Shown here: in pieces, positions 21,855-33,900 of the stretch | Layout: each line of letters starts with the position of its first letter | How positions within the stretch are numbered: position 1 is the first letter of the stretch | NCBI GenBank assembly: GCA_964035545.1 | Contig: OZ037770.1 | Span: 14,222,642-14,286,641 of the forward strand | Direction: 5' to 3' | From: Bugula neritina | Lineage: Eukaryota; Bryozoa; Gymnolaemata; Cheilostomatida; Bugulidae | Length of the DNA stretch: 64,000 nucleotides | Program-made: the position numbers and the translations under genes | Notes under the pieces: generated by a model | Told to the model about the DNA's origin: nothing | Database searches by the model: none | Seen by the model: the letters and a program-made list of their open reading frames with translations, nothing else

Positions 21855-24349
21855 ATGTGTGCATGTTGCAGCGTGTCACATTATTTTAAAATAATATGTG
21901 ATATTTGTAGAAGCTGCAGCATGTTGATCCTATGTCTTATCATCATCTACAAGCTTATCAATTTCATGGCTGATGCATACTATTTATGGAGAGATGAAAA
22001 CGTTAGTGAGATTGCTAGCTTGGCTGCAAAAAAGATAATATTTCAAAATGGAGTACTTGATATTTCAAGTGATGGTGAAAATAAAATCCCACTTGACCTG
22101 TCACTTGTGTCTGCTCTCAAAAATCATAAATTGATAATGGGACAAGAAACTGAAGACCAGCTTTCCGCAGATTACATTGCAGATCTTGTTGAGAAAATTG
22201 CAACCAGAAACATCCCACAAGACCGTGCGGTTCAAATCAAGATTGCAGGATTACCAGAGGCCAAGCATAATGAAATGGTCAAACAGAAGGATGAAACTTC
22301 GATAAATGCCAGCATGACAAGGGTCAATGTAGAGGACATGAGTTTTTCAGAAGGAGTAGAAGTATCTTCGGGTGTAGAGACAGGGGATGATGATGACGAA
22401 ATGTCTCCATCTGTGAAGGAAAAGTCGCCAGAGGTGGATAGAGCATCAGAAAAAGTAAATGGAAATGGAGAGTTGCGAGTGGTGGATCAACAACCAGAAA
22501 AGGCTGATGAAAAACCACGTTTAATGGTAGAGGAAAAGTCTCAAGACGAAAAATTAAATCATGGATGGGTAAAATTTGTCACCACGGATGAGGGTTAGAC
22601 ATAATGATAAACCTGTCAGCAATCATTTTGATGCAAGATGATTTACAAAATGCTATAAAAACATATCTTCACTTGAAGTTTTGAATTCCATACAATGTTT
22701 TTCTTTGCAATTGAGTTAATGCATTTCTTTTTTATTTGTGAGCTCAATTTAGCACTTCCTGCATTGATTCACTCTAGCTACTAGCCAACTTATTGTTGTA
22801 AATTTATTTATATGTTGTTGTGAATAAAAGTTGAATTTAATTTTGATCAATTATGCAATAAGTTTGTTTCATGAACTTTCAAGTTTCTGCACTTCTCTAC
22901 AGTTTGTCAACAAGATCATTAAAAGGTCATGGACAAGCATTTAATTGTAGTTATACTGAAAGATAATTAATGGCAGATGGTGCTTTATAATAAAAATACG
23001 TTCAGTGTTTTTAAATTGTTGAACATAATGAATAGAGCAGTGAACTGCAAATTAAAGTAAAATATTATCCTAGAAAAACAAGTGCATTTTAAAGACTGAC
23101 TGGACCAATGGGAAATGAATACAAAAGTTGCTGCTCTTGTAAAAATAGGATGGTAAGTACATTTCAGCTGGGCTGTGGTAATGTCAAAACTTTATCTAAC
23201 TGTAATCTTATTTTTGCTTATATTAAATACTGTAGTTCACGTGTAAACTTTTCCATATGCATTAATAACGCACTATTTTGTATTCTGCACAACCTAAATC
23301 TGCAACTGTAGCATACATTTGCAGCATTTACACATATGCAGCACTTTTTTAATCAATAGAACTTGCATAAACTGCAATAGTAGCAACACATTGAAGCACT
23401 TTTTAAAAGCATTTATATAAAATATAGTTTGTAATACAGCACTGATGTTAACAGGTTACTTGCAGCAGGGCTGGCAGTTAAAGTCATTTATGACTTACAT
23501 AAAGCAAGAAAAAGCATCACAGAAAATTCCACAGCTGTTACGAGTTCAGACACCAGAGTAACTCAACGTTCTCCAGGCAGGCATGTATCAAAAGAGCACG
23601 TACCAGATAAGCAAACTGTCTCAAAAGAGCATGTACCCAAAGAGCAATTATCAAAAGAGCAACTATTCAAAGACCATGTATCAAAAGGGCAATTATCTAA
23701 AGAGCAACTATCCAAAGAACAAGTACCAAAAAAACAGTTATCACAAGAGCATGCAATAGCAAATAACACAACCACAACCGAACATAATGAAAACTCAACA
23801 CTAAATGTGGCAGGATATGAATCATCTGCTCATCAAGTAGCTAATCAGGTTATCCAAGAAGTGAAATTGGTAACGAATCAACACATCAAAGGCGGTCAAT
23901 CAAGGCCGACCGATTTCGTTTCAATAGATGGCGCCACTCATAAACTAGCATCGAAAGTCATGAATCGAGTTATATACGAGTCTAAAAAATTGATGTTTGA
24001 AAGGCAATCAAGATTGAACGACATTGTTATACAGGACACATCTAGCCGCACTCTTGCAAAAGAGGTAATAAACAAAGTGCTCTTGAGGTCGCATAAGCAA
24101 ATATCTGAAGTAGAATCCAAGATCCGAGAAATGATGGAGCGATGTGAGTCTCAGACGGACCGTCTGCCAGGCAGGATATCTGAAACCGACGAGACGAGTT
24201 TTGACCCGTGGCACAAACAGTTCCGAAAAGCCTCGATATTATCAGGAGATCAGCATTTAGTGAATGCGACCAACGACAGTTTCAAATCACGAGAAAATTT
24301 CGGCGAAAGCAGTGAAGTGTCAGCGGAAGAAGAAAATAAAAAAGAATGA
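21855..24349 (+). CDS. Unrecognised membrane-anchored protein with 36-residue AKAP-like helix repeats
   Basis: The model joins 21855-22593 (phase 1, AGG|GTTAGA donor) to 23466-24349, giving 540 aa. The N-terminus is Cys-rich, followed by a hydrophobic segment (MLILCLIIIYKLINF, about residues 23-37) and then an acidic, disordered middle. The second exon has a short KEQL-type repeat tract (about 23590-23760) and three 36-residue repeats at 23831-23938, 23939-24046 and 24047-24154. Each repeat starts with an amphipathic helix such as LAKEVINKVLLRS, which fits the loose PKA RII-binding pattern A-x-x-V-I-x-x-V-L-x-x-S. A PKA-anchoring role is an inference. Alternatives: two genes (the first frame runs to a TAG at 22598, with AATAAA at 22823), or a different first exon for the second part (ATG at 23108). 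Poly(A) signal candidates lie at 24573 and 24590. Confidence 0.5.
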
Positions 24350-24983
24350 TTTGTCAGCGACAAAGCTTGGTTAAAAAAAATAGAAAATGTGAGTTTGAAA
24401 TAATACAGATGGTGAGAAACTTATGCTATCAGCTGAACAGACAATTAACAAAACTAACAGCCAACACACAAACAATGGTATTGTTGTCAAGAACTAAAAT
24501 TTATTGGGGTAAAGTAATATAAAAGAAAATGGCCAGAAAGTTAAAACATATAATAGAAAGTAGTACATAGCTAATAAAAATTTCATGTGAATAAAAATTG
24601 TAGGCAACATAAATAAGAAACGAGCTATCAGGTTCAGACCAAAGTTCAATGAGTATTTTGCTTCCTTTTCGAGAAATTAGAGGGAGTGACCATTCATATT
24701 CTCTAAAAACAGTAATAGATCAAATTAATGCAACAAAGCCACAAAATAACATATTTTCTGAAATAATTGCAACAGTTTTAATTCATAAAAAGGCGTTGAG
24801 AAAATTTGTTGTTGAGAAAAAATGTGACAGTGCTATAAATAAAAAAAAATTTCAGAGTCAGGCCTTCATTTCAGCTGCTATGTAGTTGAGTGAAATGTAG
24901 TTTAATACAGAGTGGCGATAAGCTGGTCATTACAGGTACATCAACTACTTAGTGTATCCCTAGGGCCAACTTTGTCTAACAAT

Positions 24984-27900
24984 TTATATAATCAAACTAT
25001 ATTTACTTTTCTGCTCAATCCTGTGAGCCACGGCGGCCACGTACGCAGCACCCATACCACTCCCATCTTTCACTTCGATGAACTTAGTCTAAAAGGAGTA
25101 AAAAGCCAGCAATTTATTGAAACAAATATATAAATTTAGCAAAACAGTTTTTGCTATATGAGAAGCTGTGTTACCTTAATATAAGAACATTTGTAACCTT
25201 AACTTGAAAAGCTGTGTTACCTTAATATGAGATAGTGTGCTACCTTAGTCTGAGATAGTGTTACTTTAACCTGAGATAGTGTGCTACTTTAATCTGAGAT
25301 AGTGTGCTACCTTAGTCTGAAAAGCTGTGTAACCTTAATCTGAGACAGTGTGTTACCTTAGTCTCAGGAGCTGTGTAGGCTATCAGCTCCTCCATCTGAC
25401 CTCGTAGTGTCGGGTGGTAACTGAAAAGAGATCCATCAACAGCTATGGTGACCTCATCTTTCTGTATGTGCCGCAAAAGTACTGTCAGCGCTGTCGGGGA
25501 ACATTAAGAGAAACAAAATAATAATCTAGTTTTCAACCAGCACTAGTTCTACAGTTTACACTCTATTTCTAGAGGTGGGTGCAGTAATGGAGCAATTGAG
25601 AAAAGCCTGGGTTCTAGATTAAAAATGCAGTTATGCTCTCGAGAGAATTTCAACCACAAAGCAAAATTTAATAAGAAAATCAAAGAACTTAGGCTATCTC
25701 AATTTCTCCACTACTGCTCTTAAATGTATTTCTACAGTTAACACTCTGATTATACAGTTAACACTTCTTTTCTACAGTCAACACTCTAATTCTACAGTTT
25801 ACACTCTAGTCCTACATATATTATATTGATCAGCAAGAGAAATGCAGAATAACAGTAAGGGGTGCTGCAAACAGACGTAGACTGATTTCCCAAAATGCAT
25901 TGTGAAAGATTTCAGGTATAACGTACAGGTAACTGTAGATCAATGACAGGGTTTTTGAGTGCTAACAATGACTTTCGTTTTATTTGAGGTCAACTAGAAG
26001 AGCTGTGATATAGAATAGTATAGCATAGTTTAGCAGGGTTTAGTATAGCAGGGTTTAGTATAGAATAGTATATAGCATAGTATATCAAGATTGAGTATAC
26101 AATAGAATAGTATATAGCATAATATAGCAGGGTTTAGTATAGTATAGAATAGTATATTATATAGTATATCAAGGTTTAGTATAGAATAGTATAGTATATA
26201 GAATAGTATATTATATAGCATAGTATAGCAGGGTTTAGTATAGAATATTATATATTATATAGCGTAGCACATAACACAGTCTGCCAACCTGATACTATGA
26301 TCTTAGCCGCTCTGTTAGACACGATGGCACAAGCATATCTCAACACTGCAACATCTTCAGCACTAGCTGGACTGGTGCCAAGTTCTTCTAATACTTCAAT
26401 AGCCTTGGTGTCTGTGAAGTCGCTGTAAGATGAGAACATTAGTCATGGTACACTGGCTATTCGACACCATAATAAGATAATATATTAGTGAAGCATTCAA
26501 GTGTACAATAATAGCTGTGTGACTTAGCAGGTGGATATGAAGGTTAGGGGCAATCAAATAGTAGTACTCACAGAGTAGTACTTACTCAGTAGTACTGACA
26601 TAACAAAGCTTTCAGACTGACTAAAGAAATTGTAGTGTAATTATCCCCCCACCCCGAGTATCTAGAACTTAGTCTACTGTTGTACCAACAAAAACAATGG
26701 AGGAATTATGCAAAGGAGCTTAAAGACTGACCTTTCAACCTTGGAAACGTGCCCAGTGGTGAAACTGCCTTTACGGTGTACCCATTCAACTTCAGACTCA
26801 CCAAGACCAGCAAACAACAGACCTTTGGACACTAGATCTGACAGGACTAGTCTAACAATCTCCCCTAAATACAGTCCAGCGAACAGCTTCTCAAACCTAC
26901 AAACAGAGGACAGAAAGTACCAGTCTATCACTTCAACCAATTACAGTAGATTCCAAAAATAAACATTTCAAAGTAAACAAAATCAACAAGTATAACTGTT
27001 GAGTATTTAAAATACAAATGAAATTACTCTTTTGACACTATAGAGAAAAAAGTCCATAGCTTGCATTCCATCAGGTTCTCACAGGGATGGTGACTATAAA
27101 CTCATGAGCATTTTTATCCAAAACACAATTTTATAACTTATGCACTGTTATTGTAACATAGCATCTAGTCAACATTTTAGCATAACACTAATACACAAAC
27201 AACTAGATTTATTACCATATGAAAGCATAAAACTGAAAGCTGTCCATAGCAAAAAGTAATTTATCATACAGAGACCCTGTTTTCAATTTAGATGTGTTCA
27301 ATTTTTTGAAATTTCATCAGATAAAAATCACAATTGTTGCCAATTTATATTCATATCGAGACTAAAGTTGGCAGTGTAGCTGTCCAATAACTGCATATTT
27401 AGAAATCATAGTATATTTACTTGCTGAAAAGACGACTCCTACAAATATCAAGAATAAAAAACTATAAAATGCATTTTTGTTGCGTGCAATTATTCAAAGA
27501 ACTGGGAACTTGACTCACGTGAAAGATCCTTTGTGATTGGACAGGCGATCAACTTCAAAATCGTATTGCGTTTTGAAGAAATCCAGAACTCCGTTGTCTC
27601 CGAAGGCACCCCACTCTATATCTATGATCTCTTCTTTCTCCTCCTTTGAGTTCCCCTCCCACTTATCCACTCGATCCAAGTGCTCCATGTAGCTGGCGTT
27701 ACAGCCGGTACCTTTAATGTGATAGTGCGAATGGTTACTAGGAGCATGACCCAGGGGTTCAAGGGTCATTTTTTGATTATGGTCTTTTTTATCAGCAAAA
27801 CTTGTAACAGTATTTCTTTAGAAAACTTGCCATATCTGAAACATTTGTTTTAATTGTCGTGTGTTGAAGTTATTAGCATCAATATTGACAGTAAAATCAA

Positions 27901-30900
27901 TAAAACACAGTTAGACTGACCTAGCATAATGATTATCAGCAACCATTTGATGTAAACTTTTAAATAATCAATATGTTTTAAATAAATGAATCTCTACCTA
28001 TTCATGCAAACTGATTGCACTACTAAAACAAGAATTGTAGCTATTGTGTTCGTAATTCTTATTATTACTATCAACGCCAAGTCTTTAATCAGGGAACTAA
28101 GAGCTAATTCATATCAGGATGAACAAGGTGATAAAGCAGATGGATTAAGAGAGGACATATTACTTAGAGTCTTAGACCATTAGAGGAATTCTATTAGAGC
28201 AGGAATCATCTCCCACGTGAATATGACATAAAAAGCTAGCCACTGAAATATATGAAAGATTGTAAACAACCCAGAAATCTGTTAGCAAAATGAAAATGAG
28301 GCCATCCCATTGAGAGTATTGAAAAGATAATTGATAACAATAGTTTATTCCAGACATGCTTTTCCCTGGAATTGATTACATATCTTGCAATAAAGTAGCC
28401 AAAGTATGTGTCCCCTGACCCCCCCCCCCCACTGATGTTGCTGGGAACTTATTCTACAGTGCAGTTGGATGTAAACATTTAGAATACAAAGTAACTCATA
28501 CATAGGAAAGTTCATGGAATAGGGGAGGTGTTCGTGGAACATGTTGGAACAGAGCCAGGTGCCAGGGAAGCTACTAAAAGTTGGGTGCAAGCGGACTTAA
28601 ACTAAACCAGTCTAGTGCTTTTTTCCCTCCACTTTTATGCATTGATGAAGGCTATTGCCAAGTATTACTGCTTTCCAAGCATTGAAACAGGAATTCATGT
28701 ACTGGGACTGCATGGGTTAAGGAAAATAAACTTTACTACGACATCCAACAATCTCACTGCCAAACTGCAACTATTGCACAGGTAGGAAATTATTCAAAAG
28801 ATTGCAGTAAAAAGATTGCAATGTTTTTATTAGCTGGCAGCCAACTAGTCAAGGCTTAGCAATCGTATGAGAAAATATAGCCTGAGTGAATAGTTAGCAT
28901 AGCCTGAATATACAGTTAGCATAGCCTGAGTGTACAGCTAACATAGCCTGAGTGTATAGTCAGCATAGCCTGAGTGAATAGTTAGCATAGCCTGAGTGTA
29001 TAGTTAGCATAGCCTGAGTGAACAATTAGCACAGCCTGAGTATATAGCTAGCATAGCCTGAGTGTGTAGTTAGCATAGCCTGAGTGTACAGCTAGCATAG
29101 CCTGCGATCATACCTAGTATGAGGCCAATACCACAAGCCCGGTCTTCATATGCACCAGTCATCAGGGTGCCTACTGCATCGTTTAGTATAGCCACTACTT
29201 CTACGTTAATATCCTGCAAGCAAATCAGCACTTCATGATTTAGAAGCCGACAGTTATGAGAGGAGCTGTAAGTTCCCGAGAAGTACATATCTCTAACTAA
29301 CCAATGAGCTGGTTACACCAATGAACACTGAACGAAGAATAGCAGACGTGAAAGGAAAGGATGGGCAAAGATGACAACTTCATAACTGAAAGAGAGCAAA
29401 CATTGGAAACACAACTCCTGAACACGACAGCTAAGGTTCCATCATACAGTACTGTGTTGCCTTACAGACCCTGTGTAGAGTAGGTGGGGAGAATGTAACT
29501 AGGCTGAGGAATGTTAGGGGTGTACCGGCAGGTTACTCTGACTGGCGCAGCCCTAACAGAGAACAGACAGACTAAGCAGAGCATGCGGAGAGATGCCCAT
29601 ACCTAGACCAAGTCCCACAACAGTGTCTCTATCATAGTACGAGCCTGTAAGTAGGACCCCCACAGAGTCGTTGATGATAGCTATAACTCTTAGTCTAGCA
29701 GGGAAACCCTAAAATAGATTTTATCTGCCAATTGATAAGTGAAGAGTGCTTTACTCCAAGATGATCTTTTATTTATACTTATCCAAACCTAATCATTAAA
29801 TAAAACAAACAATTCACAAATATTCTCTTCTAAGCCTCACATTGGACAATTTGTGTGCTTTGTTACCACCAAAAATAAAAATATAAAAAGCTCCATCATG
29901 AGTAAATTAACTAAATAAGTCACAACTAAATATGTCATGAACATGACACTTGCAGCCCGTGTCACAATACCACACATAAAACACATGATGGCATGTGTCA
30001 CATAACCAGGTCGGTCATACCACCCAACGCCATGTGTCATAACTGCATATGTCATAGGCATGTCACCAGTATGCTTACATATAACCTCCTGACAATCTGA
30101 CTGAAGATGCCACATAGCTCCACATGTCAGTATGTGTCACATGTTGACACAGCAAAAGCACCTGCTACGCAGTGCCTGCTGCAGATTTCACTCAAATAAT
30201 TCACTGCATTACCTTCCGTCTTTCGATCGCCGCTTCCAACATCTCCACAACATCCTGCATGACTGTGTCGGTGCACTTGAACTTCTTGGTCCAGGTTAGC
30301 AGCAGTGCATTTCTCAGACTACTTTGGATCATTGGGAAGGAAAAAGTAAATCCTAAAATATAAATCACAATACTTAGAATAATATTTTAGAAAATATTCT
30401 AATACTTATAACCCAGCACAGTTTCGATAAAATGATGGTTTTCGAAAACAATATTGTCAAATCCTAAGGAAATGTTAGACATAAAAGTCTTGTTAATTTT
30501 TCAAAGCTTTCCAACTACCTGTATTCACTTTTTAAAAACTCTGGGCATTAGCTTGGAGCAAATTTATCCTGATTCAAAATCATTTCCAAATTATTCGACT
30601 CAAAGGGCATTTACCACTGAATAGCAGCTAAGCTAAACACAATAAATAGAAGCCATTACCTAGAGGTATAGGGCTGGCAGATTTGATGTTCTCCGAGTGT
30701 AGAAGTTTTGCTATACTATCAGCTAAATAATCAAATAGACTGGCTCCAGTACCTGTCAGTATTCTACAAAACATGGTATCCATATTTACGCAATAACTAT
30801 CAGTGTAATTGGAAATTAACCCAGAAATATATATTCAGAAAAACTAATTATTAATCAAATTGGAAATTGACATACATCCGGGAAATAAACATCAACAAAA

Positions 30901-33900
30901 TCATATCAAGGTCAAGTTTCATCAGTAAGACGTGCAGTGAGCAGTATAATATGTACATCAATCAAATGAGAGAGAAGACAACAACCAATTCTACGGCAGT
31001 CTGAATCATAGGTTACAGTCAAGAGCAATGGCCATTTTTGTAGTCTATAATGCTGCATCATCAGCATAAACTCAGACCACGGCCTGAGTTCTTGTAGTAT
31101 AGACTTACGGGTCGGGTATGACATAATGCTGCATAATCTCCTTAGTCTTCTTCCCTGCTCTCATCTCCATGTATATGACCCGGAAGTTAGTTCCACCTAG
31201 ATCTAGGGCTAGAAAATCTCCATTTTCTACAAAATTCAAAATCTTAATCTAAGAAAATATTTGTGTACAAGTTGCCCGCTCTCTCCATGACAGGATTTTA
31301 GGCTAATATTTACAGCTACAACATGTTTCAACTGCTGCCGATTGTTTGGTAAACAAATGCTGCCACATGAACAAATATTTACATAACTGTTTGCACAAGA
31401 GAAATCAATGCCAATATCAGCTGATATTTGCAAAGGTCAGGCAAAGAAAAAAGATCTACAATCATTCTGATAAACTTGAAATTGCTGTGTGAGGGTTTAG
31501 TGAAAAATAAAGTAAATATTATGCAATGTGATTGCCTGCTTAATAAATCTGTTATTTGCATGTACAAGTTTGAAACCAGGAAGCAAGCCAATACAATAAA
31601 TCAACTTACTACAATTTACTTTACACTTTTTAACTTACTTATTATTCATAACTTACCTTATACGTATGACTTACTTCAACTAACAATCAACTTATAATCA
31701 ACTAAGAAGCTGAAAATGCAGGAAATAAGCAAATTTCTGAGACTAGAGAGACCTAACAAAAGAAGTGAATTAAACTGGTGACTTCATTGGTTATACCCCA
31801 AGATCACAGGTGTTTACTGCACTCTAGTTCAGTAGAGAGAGCGGGCAAATCCGAAATACTTGTATTGTGACCACGTAAACAACTCTATAGCTAGCACATT
31901 ACAATAAACTTGCTAAATATTAATAGTAGGGGGTTTCACTCAGCGTTGCCAATCCACGTAGTATTGCAAATGTGCACGCCCTGCTATGGTCATGCTAGTT
32001 GCTCTACCATATAACGTGCAGCTAAAAACAAGCCCTACTACTTTTCTAGTGCATATAAAAAAAGAGAAGATAATTCTAAAAACCGGCTGATCAACGGTTT
32101 TTTATTCCACTGCTTAGTATCAGGTCATTAATAAACTGGTCTATCAGCTTATTTTTGAGCCACAAAAATACAATTTTTACCTCCAATAAACAAATTAGAA
32201 TAGTACATGAAATAGCAATAGTATTGTATATATAAAAAGTATATTCTAATTTTCATTATCAACAAACACCAGTAGCAAAGTAATGAAACAGTTGATATAA
32301 GGTGTACTACACACCTGTGCCGTTTATAGTTTCGTGAACAAAAGTGTTCTCCATTTGCAAAGAGCTTTTCTTCCTGTCTTCAGGGTTTCGACTCAACCCG
32401 AGTTTCATTTCCGTCTCCATAACGGACATAATCTGCTCCATGGTGGTCTGAGTGAGGAAAAACTGGCCAAGGACATTGCGAACCTGCCGGTAAACGTAAC
32501 ACGGTAAACACGATGTCTGTCTGTTTGTCTGCCAGTACAAGCTACACGGTAAACACGATGTCTGTCTGCGTGTCTATCAGCATATTATATAGTAAGGCAG
32601 TCTGTTGCATTCAATCAAGAGTTTTAAAATATATGTAGCTGCGTCTGACTCTTGAAAAAGGCCAACACTAAAACTTATGCCAGTCAAACTACTGCTTCAA
32701 TTTTTCATTCATAGAATAGTTCATTAGAAATACATGTGAGTAAACCAACTTCCTTTACATATGTCTATTAGTGGATATATGTTTTATTGTTTACTAAAAT
32801 TACCACCACATTCCAATATCGTATGAAATAAAACATTAATAAGCATGATCCTGACTGACATTTAGGAAAAGATAACTCCTAAGTATATAGAAACTACGAA
32901 ATCTCAACCCTCTCTCTCCTGTGACCTTTTGTAAGATAGCAAAGTGTACCGAAATCTTTTTAACATAAAGCAGACAACATTCTGCTTAGCAAAAAATTAC
33001 ACATTTAGTTGGACTTATACCAAAAATATGCAAGCATCAACAATAAAAGTAATTTTAGATTTCCATGTTAGTTTTACAAACTTGACCTTGTGCGATATGC
33101 TATGATTATCGTTACTAAAATAATGTAATATATCATAATACAATAAATATATTCTGAACCACATCCTTAAAGCTATGGTCATATGTAAACATTCTTTGTA
33201 CATCAACTGCTCCATGGCTTCCAGACAAACATGTTTGTAACAATCTTGCGTAACATAAATATTTTATGAAGCAATATGACTGCCATATAATCTGATCCAG
33301 CATTTGATGAATTACTTAGGCATTGTTATTATTTAATTGGAGACAAATGGTAGCAAATTGATGCACTCTGAATTCTTGAGTTGAACTAGTGAAGCTAAAA
33401 AAACACAAGTAGATCTTTAATCTGATAAAAATGCGTATAGTGTGCCAAGTCGTATCATATTACCAACTAGCGTATCATATTACCAACTAGCGCTGGAAAA
33501 TCTACTAGATATTCTTTACTATAAGTCAGCAGTTAAATTTGAGATTATATTGCCAGGTGGAAACAACTCTTACAAAGATGTTTTCTAATGGCAAGTGTTA
33601 GTAGTGTTTGCACATTGTGAGTAGTATTGGTTATATCGAAACTTGGTAACGTTGGGAATTGTCTGACCATAAAAAACTGTTGCCCTGGATCCATCCTATC
33701 AGAGATACTGAATTAACAATAATTTCTTTGACTAAACACTTTAGTTATAACTACTGCAGTTTAATATTTTCTAAGGGAACTAGAATTGTGAGACACACCA
33801 TATCTTTTTGTTCAAATATAATTAATAACTAAAGAACATTTATGTTCATACTTCGAAAATGAAAATAAAAATTTAAACATGCGAAAATTCATCAAATAAA

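Noticed and set aside
24649-24885. A 78-codon plus-strand frame after the repeat-helix gene
   Set aside because: It lies beyond the poly(A) signals and shows no family resemblance or splice link.
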